DNA from: Bacillota bacterium
Lineage (GTDB): Bacteria; Bacillota; Clostridia; Acetivibrionales; DUMC01
DNA length: 53,594 nucleotides
NCBI GenBank assembly: GCA_013314855.1
Contig: JABUEW010000011.1
Location: forward strand, 1 to 53,594
Direction: 5' to 3'
Shown: positions 38,662 through 47,625 of the stretch, piece after piece
Layout: the number at the start of each line of letters is the position of its first letter
Numbering within the stretch: position 1 is the stretch's first letter
Program-made: the position numbers and the translations under genes
The notes under the pieces: model-generated
Database searches by the model: none
The model's input: only the letters and a program-made list of their open reading frames with translations
Told to the model about the DNA's origin: nothing

Positions 38662-41133
38662 TTATACTCCCAGTTTATTCCTTCTTAACTGTTCATTCAG
38701 GGTAAAGTTTGTAGTCGGGATATGTCCCTTCAAAGGTATAATTTTTTCATGGACTGCATCAACAATCCACTCAGGCTGCGGGAAAAAGTATGTCTCAAGC
38801 TCGTGTGCAGGAGTAATCCAGTTTCTTGAACCTACCACCACGGGAGGGGCATCAAGGTAATCGAAGGCAACTTCACTTATTGTTTGTGCCATATTCTTCA
38901 AGTAGGACCCCCTCTCACATGCATCACTTGTTAATAAAATTTTACCTGTTTTTTTAACAGATTCCAATACTTTTTCATAATTAAACGGCACCAATGTACG
39001 GGCATCAATAATTTCAACTGAAATCCCATACTTTTCTTCAAGTATTTCTACCGCATCCAAAACCCTGTAGAGAGTTGCACCTATAGTCAGGATTGTAAGA
39101 TCCTTACCTTCTTTCTTTATGTCAGGCTCACCTATAGGCACTTCATAATAACCTTCCGGAACCCCTTCAGGATGGAACAATTCCCCTATATCATATATTC
39201 TCTGGCTCTCAAAAAATATTACCGGGTCTGTTCCCATAAGGGCACTGTTCATAAGCCCCTTTGCATCATAGGGTGTAGCAGGGAATACTACCTTTAATCC
39301 AGGTATATGCGCCACTAGGGATGTCCAGTCCTGAGAATGTTGAGCCCCATACTTGGAACCTACAGATACCCTTATAACAACAGGCATTTTAAGCAACCCG
39401 GCACTCATGGCCTGCCATTTCGACAATTGGTTGAATATTTCATCTCCTGCCCTTCCCAGGAAATCGCAGTACATCAATTCTGCAATAACCCTGCCGCCAC
39501 ACATTCCATACCCTACTGCCGAACCTACAATTGCGCCTTCGGAAATTGGCGTGTTAAAGAGCCTATGATATGGCAGCGCTTCGGTAAGTCCCCGGTATAC
39601 GGCAAAAGCTCCTCCCCAGTCTCTGTTTTCTTCCCCGTAAGCTATCAATGTAGGATCTGTATAGAACTTATCAAGTATAGCCTCAAAAATAGCGTCCCGC
39701 AACTGTAATACCCTGTTCTTGGGCACAGGTTTGCCATTTTCAATTCCCGCTCTTACCTTCTTTTTAATTTGCTGCACTCTCGGATTTTCTTCTTTAGATA
39801 TTAATACCTCACATTCTCCGTCTTCCATCTTTTCAATCCGCTGATTCGAGAACATCAGCCTGCCTATGGCATCAGAATCCTTGATCAAATCCATCCTAGG
39901 GGAAACATTGTCATCCGTGGCAAGTTTACATGTCTTTGTTATCAGTTCCCTTACATTTTCAAGAATTTCTTCAAATTCATCATGGCTTGCAACGCCAGCT
40001 TTGACCAGTTCATTTCTATAACAAACAAGGGAATCGTCTGCCATCCAGGCTTCAATCTCTTCTTTTGTCCTATAACTGGAGGCATCTGATGGAGAATGGC
40101 CTGTAAACCTGTATGTTAATGTATCAAGGAGGACAGGACCGTCTTTTTGTTCAAGTATCTTTTTCTTCCTGCGTATAGCATCAATAACCGCTAAAGGATT
40201 ATACCCATCTACTCTTTCCGCATGCATCTGTTCAGGGTTGACACCCGCCCCTACACGGGCAAGTATCTTGTACCCCATGGTCTCTCCACAGGTTTGTCCT
40301 CCCATGCCGTACTGGTTGTTAAAGAAATTAAATATTAATGGCAGTCCCCCCTTATATTCTCCTTCCCATAGCAGCTTGTACTGGTCCATTGTGGCAAGGC
40401 AAATGGCCTCCCATACAGGCCCGCACCCCATGGAACCGTCTCCTATATTTGCTATAACTATGCCTTTTTTCCTGTTTATCTTCTTATATAATGCCGCGCC
40501 TACTGCAATATCAGCAGATCCTCCTACTATGGCATTGTTTGGGTATATACCGAAGGGTGGGAAAAATACATGCATTGAACCTCCCAATCCTTTATTAAAT
40601 CCCGTTTCACGGGCAAAGTTCTCTGCCAGGACTCCGTAGACCAGAAAATCTATTGCCAGTTCTTTAACATTACCCTTATCTTTTTGCTTGCCTTCAACCA
40701 CTTTCAGAATCCTGCCGTCAAAAAAGTTTTCCATTATGTCCAGAAGCTCATCGTCACCTAACTTTTCAATAGCCGAAAGCCCCTTTGCCAGGACTTCGCC
40801 GTGGCTTCTGTGGGAACCGAAAATAAAATCATCTTTGTCCAGAAGATATGCCTGCCCTACTGCCGATGCCTCCTGCCCCAATGAAAGGTGCGCCGGCCCC
40901 GGGTGATTATACTTTATGCCGTTGTATTCACCTGTAGTTTTAATGGCATTTAGCATTGTTTCAAATTCACGGATAATGGCCATATCCCTGAATATTCTCA
41001 AAAAATCTTCTTTCGTATAATTTTCTTTTTCTTCCTCAATGGTTTTATTGTATTGGTTTACAGGAATGTCTTTAAAAGTTATATTTCCGCTTTTTCTTAC
41101 TTCCTTTGGATCAATGAATTGTGATTTCGGCAT
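38662..41133 (-). CDS. Fused E1 alpha-beta 2-oxo acid dehydrogenase
   Basis: This single 823-residue chain joins both subunits of a thiamine-diphosphate E1 component that decarboxylates a 2-oxo acid and acylates lipoyl-E2. The alpha half (about 40-430) has [23 protein letters not shown] and the ThDP site GDG (231-233) with NNQY (272-275). The beta half (about 470-823) has [35 protein letters not shown] and [16 protein letters not shown]. Two insertions are unusual. One is about 40 residues between HRSHG and [13 protein letters not shown]; the other lengthens the GDG-to-NN distance to 38 residues against the usual 22-30. Natural alpha-beta fusions exist in some bacteria. Substrate may be pyruvate, a branched 2-oxo acid, acetoin or something specific to this cluster. 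E3, E2, lipA and lipB lie directly upstream. Confidence 0.9.
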   Translation of the reverse strand: MPKSQFIDPKEVRKSGNITFKDIPVNQYNKTIEEEKENYTKEDFLRIFRDMAIIREFETMLNAIKTTGEYNGIKYNHPGPAHLSLGQEASAVGQAYLLDKDDFIFGSHRSHGEVLAKGLSAIEKLGDDELLDIMENFFDGRILKVVEGKQKDKGNVKELAIDFLVYGVLAENFARETGFNKGLGGSMHVFFPPFGIYPNNAIVGGSADIAVGAALYKKINRKKGIVIANIGDGSMGCGPVWEAICLATMDQYKLLWEGEYKGGLPLIFNFFNNQYGMGGQTCGETMGYKILARVGAGVNPEQMHAERVDGYNPLAVIDAIRRKKKILEQKDGPVLLDTLTYRFTGHSPSDASSYRTKEEIEAWMADDSLVCYRNELVKAGVASHDEFEEILENVRELITKTCKLATDDNVSPRMDLIKDSDAIGRLMFSNQRIEKMEDGECEVLISKEENPRVQQIKKKVRAGIENGKPVPKNRVLQLRDAIFEAILDKFYTDPTLIAYGEENRDWGGAFAVYRGLTEALPYHRLFNTPISEGAIVGSAVGYGMCGGRVIAELMYCDFLGRAGDEIFNQLSKWQAMSAGLLKMPVVIRVSVGSKYGAQHSQDWTSLVAHIPGLKVVFPATPYDAKGLMNSALMGTDPVIFFESQRIYDIGELFHPEGVPEGYYEVPIGEPDIKKEGKDLTILTIGATLYRVLDAVEILEEKYGISVEIIDARTLVPFNYEKVLESVKKTGKILLTSDACERGSYLKNMAQTISEVAFDYLDAPPVVVGSRNWITPAHELETYFFPQPEWIVDAVHEKIIPLKGHIPTTNFTLNEQLRRNKLGV

Positions 41134-41160
41134 TTAACTCCCTCTTTTCATATTCTATTT

Positions 41161-41258
41161 CTATGTTTTAAGTAAATTTTCATGTTTTAGGTGATATTTC
41201 TTTTTTTTGGTAATTTTCTATGTTTTAGGTAAATTTCCCATGTTATAAGTAAAATATG
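41161..41258. repeat. Four imperfect 20-bp repeats between E3 and E1
   Basis: Units resembling CTATGTTTTAGGTAAATTTC occur at 41161-41180, 41181-41200, 41219-41238 and 41239-41258, as two tandem pairs. The last unit includes the stop codon and final codons of the E3 gene. They fill most of the 109-bp E3-E1 junction. Confidence 0.75.
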
Positions 41259-42607
41259 CCTTCCCTTATAATCTCCGACACTGTTGGATGAGGGAATACA
41301 ATTTCCTTAATGTCATCAACCCTCATCTCCATCTCAATCATAGCAGCTGTGCCGTATATAATCTCCGATGAATAGTTACCAATCATGTGAAGGCCAACCA
41401 GCCTCCGGTATTTCTTATCTATAAGGATTTTACAAATACCATCCCCACCTTCATTTTCAGCAAGGTATCTTCCGCTATACCTCATTGATATTTTGGAAAC
41501 CTCGACCTCTATTCCCTTTTGCCTGGCTGTTTCCTCAGTTTCACCAACGCCTGCAACCTCAGGATTTGTATATATGACGTAAGGAATGGCATTGTACCGC
41601 ATAACATCCTTTTTACCAAGGATGTTGTTTATACATACTTCAGCTTCCCTATAGGCGGTATGGGCAAGCATTGAATAGCCATTCACATCCCCTGCGGCAT
41701 AGACTCCCGGTACATTGGTTCGGCCTCTTTCATCCACCTTTATACGTCCATTTTCAATCTCAACGCCAATCCTTTCAAGTCCATAGCCATCCACTACCGG
41801 CTTCCTTCCTATACTCATTAAAATCTTATCGGCTTCAACCGAGGCTCTTTCTCTATTATATTCATAAAGGACCATCCCCTCTTTTACCTCAACAACTTTC
41901 GAGCTTAACTTAAATACAATTCCCTTTTTTTCATAGGTTTTCATCAAAATATCCGATATTTCTCTCTCATTATTGCCGGCAATGTGATCCAGCATCTCAA
42001 TAATTGTGACCTTGCTTCCGGCAGAATTGAAATAGGAAGCCATCTCAAGGCCTATAACCCCTCCCCCTACAATTACCAGGGAGCCGGGCACTTCTTTTAT
42101 GTCCAGTATTTCCCTGTTAGTGAGGACAAAGCCCTTTTCCATCCCCTCTTTAACCCCAGGAATTGAGGGCAATATGGGCATGGAGCCTGTTGCAATAAGA
42201 AGCCTTTTACCAATAAAGCTTTCGTTATTTATCCTTACTTCATACCCTTCGCTGCTTCTTCCGGCTATCTCTCCCGTCCCTTCTAATATGGTGACATTGC
42301 TTTTTTTAAGTTGAGCCTTGATTCCTGCAACAAGGGTTCTTACCACTTTGTTTTTTCTCTCGATAACTTTGTCATGGTTAAATTTTACATTTTCCGATAC
42401 TACTCCGTATTTCTCACTATACCTGGCATTATCGTACATCTTTGCCGAATACAACAGGGTTTTGGATGGAATACATCCTTCGTTAAGGCAAACTCCCCCC
42501 AATGCCCTTTTCTCTATTAAAAGCGTATTCAGCCCTGCCTGCCCTGCCCTTTCTGCACCGAGGTAGCCTGCAGGACCGCCTCCGATGACTATTAAATCAT
42601 ATACCAT
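41243..42607 (-). CDS. lpdA: Dihydrolipoamide dehydrogenase (E3)
   Basis: E3 reoxidises dihydrolipoyl groups of the E2 component and passes electrons to NAD+. The FAD-binding motif IVIGGGPAGYLGAERAGQAG, the redox disulfide GGVCLNEGCIPSK (Cys40, Cys45), the NAD motif VIVGGGVIGLEMASYF, the second FAD motif VYAAGDVNGYSMLAHTA and the C-terminal FPHPTVSE with the catalytic His are all present. ATG 42607 (MVYDLIV) follows GGAG by 9 nt and gives 454 residues, normal for the family. It sits between E2 and E1 in the cluster, so it is probably dedicated to this complex. Confidence 0.96.
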   Translation of the reverse strand: MVYDLIVIGGGPAGYLGAERAGQAGLNTLLIEKRALGGVCLNEGCIPSKTLLYSAKMYDNARYSEKYGVVSENVKFNHDKVIERKNKVVRTLVAGIKAQLKKSNVTILEGTGEIAGRSSEGYEVRINNESFIGKRLLIATGSMPILPSIPGVKEGMEKGFVLTNREILDIKEVPGSLVIVGGGVIGLEMASYFNSAGSKVTIIEMLDHIAGNNEREISDILMKTYEKKGIVFKLSSKVVEVKEGMVLYEYNRERASVEADKILMSIGRKPVVDGYGLERIGVEIENGRIKVDERGRTNVPGVYAAGDVNGYSMLAHTAYREAEVCINNILGKKDVMRYNAIPYVIYTNPEVAGVGETEETARQKGIEVEVSKISMRYSGRYLAENEGGDGICKILIDKKYRRLVGLHMIGNYSSEIIYGTAAMIEMEMRVDDIKEIVFPHPTVSEIIREGIFYL

Positions 42608-42734
42608 ATTTCTCAACTCCAAATTGCATTATTTAAAATTATTTTAATATTCTATGTATCTATTTTTATTCCCGCAGCTTGCAAGCCGGCAAAACCGTTT
42701 TAAATTTTCCGGTAAAATGCCGACACCGGCATGT

Positions 42735-44216
42735 TTACTTCGCCAGTAAAATACTGAAATTTTCGAGGTTTGTTTTTAAATCCTTGAGGAATCTTGCCGC
42801 AGGAGCACCATCCACCGCCCTGTGGTCAAATGTCAGGGATAACCCCATTGCAGGATAATAAACATACTGGCCGTTAACTTCCTTAACACGTTGAACAATA
42901 TTATTGACTCCAAGGATACCTGTTTGTGGAGGATTTAAGACCGGGGTAAAGGATTCTATGTCTAACATGCCCAGGTTTGTTACAGTGAAAGTGCCTCCTT
43001 TTAGCAGGTCGGGATTGATTGTACCCTTCTGGCATTCTTCAGCAAGTTCTTTAACTTCAGCAGATATCTCGTTTAGTGATTTATGATTTGCATAGAATAT
43101 AGTAGGTACCATTAAACCCCTTTCAGTATCAACAGCCACTCCCAAATGGACAACATTGAATAGCAACATCCTGTCATCGAGGAAATGGGCGTTTAATGGT
43201 TTATGTCCAGGTAAGGTCCTGGATACTGCAAAAAGTACTATATCATTAATAGTTATATTCCGGAGTCCTAATTTTTCTTTGTTCTCCTTTAGTTTCTTCC
43301 TGTATTCCAGTATTTCAGTAGCATCAAAGGTAGTATTCAAGGTAAGTTGGGCTGTTGAAGACAAGGAATGGTGCATTGCCTTTGCTATTACTTTTCTTAT
43401 ATTGGTAAGTTTTACTTCAGTAAACTCCGCCTCTCCTGGCACAACTCCAGGTGAATAAGATGCATGTGCTGCCACTTGGGATTCTGATTGTACTCTTCCT
43501 AAATCACCGGTTGTTATTCTTCCTCCTATGCCGCTACCTTCCTCAACAATTTTTGTTTCGGATTTCAGGCTTTCATCTTTAGCTGCAAAAGTAAAAACAG
43601 GACCTTTTTCCATTAAAGAAATAATATCTCTTTCAATTATTCTTCCGTGAGGTCCCGTGGGTTTTGCATAACGGTAGTCAATCCCCGCTTTTTCAGCAAG
43701 ATTTCTAGCCCTTGGCGAAATTCCAATCTTTCCGTCGCCGGTATCGCTTCTAATGAAACCGGTTTCTCCACCTGTGCCTATGCCTTGCTGTTTCGCTGCA
43801 TCTGCCGCTGTATCTGCTGCCGCCTCTATCGCCGCATCTGCCGCTACATTTGCTGCTACATTTGCCGCATATGCTTCCCCTTCCCCTTCAACACCAACCT
43901 TATCTGCTACCGTTGTCTTAGTCACCTTATCCTCCCGGCCGATTTGTGTGCGGGGGTCAAACTCTGAAACATCATCTCCTTCCCGGCCGATTACGCAAAC
44001 ATTTGTTAGTACCGGTACATCGTCACCCTCCTCAAAAAATATCTCAAGAAGTATTCCATCTTCTTTAGCTTCTTCATCGAAGGTAGCCTTGTCGGTCTCA
44101 TATGTAAATAGAATATCCCCGGCTTTTACCTGGTCACCCTTCTTTTTATGCCACTTTGCAATAATACAGCTTTCGACTGTTTGCCCCTGCTTGGGCATGA
44201 TTACTGGTATAGCCAT
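42735..44216 (-). CDS. Dihydrolipoamide acyltransferase (E2)
   Basis: E2 is the lipoyl-bearing core that transfers the acyl group to CoA. Domains in order are a single lipoyl domain (1-80, lipoylated Lys43 in ETDKATFD), an alanine-rich linker with repeats such as AANVAANVAADAA (about 115-145), and a peripheral subunit-binding domain (ISPRARNLAEKAGIDYRYA, about 170-200). A second flexible linker and the catalytic domain (about 265-493) follow, with FDHRAVDGAPAARFL holding the His and Asp of the active site. The length of 493 residues is normal. It lies between lipA and the E3 gene, so its lipoylation enzymes are encoded in the same transcript. Sequence alone does not settle whether the acyl group is acetyl or branched. 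Confidence 0.94.
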   Translation of the reverse strand: MAIPVIMPKQGQTVESCIIAKWHKKKGDQVKAGDILFTYETDKATFDEEAKEDGILLEIFFEEGDDVPVLTNVCVIGREGDDVSEFDPRTQIGREDKVTKTTVADKVGVEGEGEAYAANVAANVAADAAIEAAADTAADAAKQQGIGTGGETGFIRSDTGDGKIGISPRARNLAEKAGIDYRYAKPTGPHGRIIERDIISLMEKGPVFTFAAKDESLKSETKIVEEGSGIGGRITTGDLGRVQSESQVAAHASYSPGVVPGEAEFTEVKLTNIRKVIAKAMHHSLSSTAQLTLNTTFDATEILEYRKKLKENKEKLGLRNITINDIVLFAVSRTLPGHKPLNAHFLDDRMLLFNVVHLGVAVDTERGLMVPTIFYANHKSLNEISAEVKELAEECQKGTINPDLLKGGTFTVTNLGMLDIESFTPVLNPPQTGILGVNNIVQRVKEVNGQYVYYPAMGLSLTFDHRAVDGAPAARFLKDLKTNLENFSILLAK

Positions 44217-44314
44217 ATATTACCCACCTTTTAATATGTTAGATTATTTCATCTATATGTTATATATTATCATCACACGTGATAAAAGTCAACAATGTCT
44301 TTTACTCTAACGGA

Positions 44315-44342
44315 CGCATTTTCTTCATAAAAATAAAATGCG
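44315..44342. repeat. Hairpin between lipA and E2 genes
   Basis: CGCATTTT (44315-44322) pairs with AAAATGCG (44335-44342) across a 12-nt loop. Outer pairing TAACG/CGCTAA is partly possible. There is no T tract after it on the minus strand, so it may be an intercistronic stability element rather than a terminator. Confidence 0.5.
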
Positions 44343-44361
44343 CACTTTACGCTAACTATTC

Positions 44362-45216
44362 TCATTTATTTTCAAGTGCTTTTTCGGCCATATAGGAGCT
44401 TCTTACAAGAGGCCCGGAAGCCACGTATTTAAAACCCATCTCATAGCCTATGCTTTTATACTCCTCAAATACATCGGGATGTATATATTCAACTACAGGG
44501 TGGTGTTTTTTAGAAGGGGCAAGATATTGCCCTATTGTTAAGAAATCACAGCCTGCGCTCCTTAAGTCCTCCAAAACCTCAATCACTTCATCCCTTTTTT
44601 CACCCAACCCCAGCATAATACCGGATTTTGTCCGGATGCTGCTATTTTCCTCTTTGACATTTCCAAGCAAACCCAGTGACCTTTCATAAACAGCCATAGG
44701 CCTTACTGAGGGATAAAGTCTGGGTACCGTTTCAATATTATGGTTGATTATTTCAGGCATGGCATTTATTACTTTGGCGAGAGCTTCCCTGCTTCCTTTA
44801 AAATCCGGTATCAATACCTCTATTACAACCTTTTTATCCAGGTTCCTGATTTCCTCAATTACCCTTGCAAAATGCCCGGCTCCTCCATCAGGCAGGTCAT
44901 CCCTGGTAACAGAAGTTATTACCACATGGTGCAGGTTTAGTTCTGCAACGGCATGGGCTATATGCAGGGGCTCATCTTTATCAACCGGCTGAGGCTTGTT
45001 TTTTTCCACGTTGCAAAAAGTGCAGTTCCTTGTACATGTTCTCCCTAGTATCATGAATGTGGCAGTTTTTCTGTTAAAACACTCCATCCTGTTTGGACAG
45101 TTGGCCTCTTCACACACTGTATTAAGGGATAACTTCCTCAGGATGTTTTCCACCTCTGCATACTTGCTGTCCCCCTGTATCCTGATTCTCAGCCAATCGG
45201 GTTTTTGTTCGTACAT
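44362..45216 (-). CDS. lipA: Lipoyl synthase
   Basis: LipA is the radical-SAM enzyme that inserts two sulfurs into the octanoyl group on E2. The auxiliary cluster cysteines are in [16 protein letters not shown], the radical-SAM cluster is [12 protein letters not shown], and the C-terminal serine ligand is in [13 protein letters not shown]. All key motifs are intact and 284 residues is typical. Its ATG follows GAGGAG by about 8 nt. That region is a duplicate of the end of lipB. Its place directly upstream of the E2 gene shows that the cluster supplies its own cofactor. Confidence 0.97.
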   Translation of the reverse strand: MYEQKPDWLRIRIQGDSKYAEVENILRKLSLNTVCEEANCPNRMECFNRKTATFMILGRTCTRNCTFCNVEKNKPQPVDKDEPLHIAHAVAELNLHHVVITSVTRDDLPDGGAGHFARVIEEIRNLDKKVVIEVLIPDFKGSREALAKVINAMPEIINHNIETVPRLYPSVRPMAVYERSLGLLGNVKEENSSIRTKSGIMLGLGEKRDEVIEVLEDLRSAGCDFLTIGQYLAPSKKHHPVVEYIHPDVFEEYKSIGYEMGFKYVASGPLVRSSYMAEKALENK

Positions 45217-45258
45217 TGTATAATCTCCTCTTCACATTATTGTATAATCTCCTCTTCA
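45215..45258. repeat. Tandem duplication covering lipB end and lipA RBS
   Basis: ATTGTATAATCTCCTCTTCA occurs at 45215-45234 and 45239-45258, a 24-bp period with 20 identical bases. On the minus strand the left copy holds the lipA ribosome binding site and start. The right copy encodes the last residues of LipB (EEEIIQ). Confidence 0.9.
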
Positions 45259-45902
45259 TACTCAAGATTGAATATTTGGCAAAAATAATCAATAACCAAA
45301 TCGTTTAATCTTTCAAAATCCTGATGAACCCCTGTTATTTTCTTAAGCGATGTTACTCCCCTGTCTGCAAGTCCGCATGGTATTATCCACTTGAAATGCT
45401 CGAGGTCCGTGTTTACATTAAATGCAAAACCGTGCATGGTAACCCAGTGTTTTACTGCAATCCCTATAGCAGTAATTTTTTCTTCCCCTATCCATACGCC
45501 GGTATACTTTTTTTCTTCCCTGTGGGCTTCAATACCATATTCTTTCTTGAGAAGCCGGATAAATACCTCCTCAATTTTCCAAACAAAGTCTTTTATATCC
45601 CTTCCATGTCTCTTCAAATCCATAACCGGATAACCCACTATCTGTCCGGGGCCGTGGTAGGTAACATCTCCACCCCGGCTCACTTCGTATATGTTAACGC
45701 CACTGGATTTCAGTACATCTTCAGGCACTATTATGTTACTATATTTTCCGCTTCTTCCTATGGTAAGTACCGGGGGGTGTTCCACCAGCAACAATATATC
45801 TTCCCTTTCACCTGATTGTACCTCCTTCATCATCTTTTCCTGAAGCTCAAGGGATTCCTGGTAGTCCACCATTCCCAGTTTTGCAACATTTATCTTTTTC
45901 AT
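45237..45902 (-). CDS. lipB: Octanoyl transferase
   Basis: LipB moves octanoate from acyl carrier protein to the lipoyl domain of E2, the step before LipA. The family motifs RGGDVTYHGPGQIVGYP and later WIIPCGLADRGVTSLKKI (with the catalytic Cys) and the Lys in EKITAIGIAVKHW are visible. It is 221 residues, of normal length. The gene ends 20 bp before lipA. Its last residues derive from a copy of the lipA ribosome binding site, so the C-terminus may be recently altered. Confidence 0.97.
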   Translation of the reverse strand: MKKINVAKLGMVDYQESLELQEKMMKEVQSGEREDILLLVEHPPVLTIGRSGKYSNIIVPEDVLKSSGVNIYEVSRGGDVTYHGPGQIVGYPVMDLKRHGRDIKDFVWKIEEVFIRLLKKEYGIEAHREEKKYTGVWIGEEKITAIGIAVKHWVTMHGFAFNVNTDLEHFKWIIPCGLADRGVTSLKKITGVHQDFERLNDLVIDYFCQIFNLEYEEEIIQ

Positions 45903-45985
45903 CGTCTCATTTACAGCTATAGCATCTCCCTCATATTATTTATCATATTATTTAAAGTATTATTTATTTATAGTGCCACCAACCC

Positions 45986-45999
45986 GTAACTTAAGTTAC
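45986..45999. repeat. 14-bp perfect palindrome downstream of the SorE-like gene
   Basis: GTAACTTAAGTTAC is a perfect palindrome in the 146-bp gap between the SorE-like gene and lipB. It has no loop and no T tract, so it is more likely a protein-binding site than a terminator. Confidence 0.5.
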
Positions 46000-46048
46000 A
46001 GGTACATACCCTATTATTTAGTACGAGCACATACTCTATTATATGGCA

Positions 46049-47314
46049 TTATATAGCTTTGGCATGCGTCAACAAATACTTTTCAGCTTCTACACACCAC
46101 AAACCATTGTTGTTCTTAACAATTTCAGCCAACTTTGCGAAAAGAGGTTCTATCTTTCCTTTTTCCTCAAAATCAGCTATGGCCGTAAGTTCCATTTGGA
46201 TATTAGTGTAAATCAGTTTCTTCCCGCCTGGTATATTCGGTAATTTTAATGTAGTTTCAACAACACTGTCAAGGCCTCCTATATGAGTAACCATTGCTGC
46301 AGGGTTTATCAAACCCTTCTCCATCATTTCCAGGGACTCAACCATATCATCGGTATTTCCTCCACTTGTGCCTACAATATGGGTCGAGTTGTAATGCACG
46401 TTATAGAAGTTCAATTCTGCCGTAAAGTTAGGATTTGTAGGTCCTGCAAAAAAGTTTAAGCACCCGTCCTTGCCCAGTATTTTGTCTCCCTGTTCAACAA
46501 CTGCCCTTACAGGAGCAAATACAAAAACATCATCATATCCTTCCCCGCCTGTAAAAGAGGTAAGGTATTCCGGAACGTTTTCTACATTGGCTGTGTTTAC
46601 GTATTTGAGGGTAACACCATTTTTCGCGGCTTCTTCAACAGTATAAATAGAAGCCGCCCTTTTTAACCTGGCTTCATCTATGTCGGTTACGACAAGAAGT
46701 CCAGGCCTCCTGTCACAATGAATAACATAGTCAATAGCACCAAGTCCCATTGGCCCTACACCTGCCAATATAGCCATATTACCCCCTTTTTTAATACCCA
46801 TGCTGTGTATATATGAACCTGCCGTGGTATGATAACTGGCATGGAACGCACCCACTATACAGGACATGGGTTCAGCAAGAGAACCGTAAAAGTAGGCTTC
46901 ACCGTCATAATTCAAAAGGCAATTCTTTTCCATAACTTCGTTAGGTATTATTATATAAGTGGCAGCTCCCCCAATATATTGGAATGTATATCCGGGAGCA
47001 GCATAGGGGTTGCTCTCCAGATTCAGGGCAGGTTGGATGGAAAACTTGTTTCCCACCTTGAATTTGTGATGCCATTTTTTCCCTACTTCCACTATTTCCC
47101 CGCAAAATTCATGCCCTATTATAATAGGGTTCTTATCCACATCCTTCGGCACTCTTTTATGGTCGGCACCCTGTATTGCTGCCTTGTAAGAGGACATGCA
47201 TATACTGTCTGAAACTACCCTGGCCAGGATTTCATCATCTTTAACCTTAGGAAGTTCAAACTCTTCCATCCTTAGATCATTTTTTCCATATAGCCTCACT
47301 GCTTTTGTTTTCAT
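46049..47314 (-). CDS. SorE-like zinc-dependent dehydrogenase
   Basis: This is a medium-chain zinc-type dehydrogenase of 421 residues, longer than simple alcohol dehydrogenases. It most resembles the L-sorbose-1-phosphate reductase (SorE) branch. Visible are ICMSSYKAAIQG near the catalytic zinc ligand (Cys), GHEFCGEIVEVGKKW, and the Rossmann segment MAILAGVGPMGLGAIDYVI. The segment GTSGGNTDDMVESLEMM follows further on. The structural-zinc four-cysteine loop is not evident. It opens the ten-gene cluster and has an AAGGTGGG site before its ATG. I infer oxidation or reduction of a polyol, sugar or sugar phosphate feeding the pathway. The name is by resemblance only. Confidence 0.8.
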   Translation of the reverse strand: MKTKAVRLYGKNDLRMEEFELPKVKDDEILARVVSDSICMSSYKAAIQGADHKRVPKDVDKNPIIIGHEFCGEIVEVGKKWHHKFKVGNKFSIQPALNLESNPYAAPGYTFQYIGGAATYIIIPNEVMEKNCLLNYDGEAYFYGSLAEPMSCIVGAFHASYHTTAGSYIHSMGIKKGGNMAILAGVGPMGLGAIDYVIHCDRRPGLLVVTDIDEARLKRAASIYTVEEAAKNGVTLKYVNTANVENVPEYLTSFTGGEGYDDVFVFAPVRAVVEQGDKILGKDGCLNFFAGPTNPNFTAELNFYNVHYNSTHIVGTSGGNTDDMVESLEMMEKGLINPAAMVTHIGGLDSVVETTLKLPNIPGGKKLIYTNIQMELTAIADFEEKGKIEPLFAKLAEIVKNNNGLWCVEAEKYLLTHAKAI

Positions 47315-47625
47315 TTTAATCCCACCTTATTTTTATTTTTGTATTTACTGCTTTATTTTTGCGTTTACTGTTCAGGTTTTGCCTTTAAATTTTACAATAT
47401 TATACAAAACAAACATATTAGTAAAATTTCATTTACTTTTTTAATTATATCAAAAAAATGATATTTTTGAACATGATTCTGTTAAAATTTATTATAAATG
47501 CACATATATTATAATTATAAATCCTGCACTTCGCATCCATAGTTTATTTACCATCATGTTTTAATATGGCAGTATGCGATTTCCTATATTCACAAATCCG
47601 CTAACAATCATTTCTTTTCAATCTC
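47315..47625 (-). promoter_or_regulatory. Promoter region of the ten-gene catabolic cluster
   Basis: This very AT-rich gap should hold the cluster promoter. On the minus strand a TATAAT (47444-47449) is preceded at 16-17 bp by the weak GTTCAA/TTCAAA. The inverted repeat ATATCA-6-TGATAT (47447-47464) overlaps that -10 and could be an operator. A second TATAAT lies nearer the gene, at about 47397-47402. I cannot decide between them. No gene is visible. Confidence 0.45.

Noticed and set aside
43647-44310. 185-codon + strand frame opposite the E2 gene
   Set aside because: It mirrors the alanine-rich E2 linker in another frame; E2 domains are unambiguous on the minus strand.
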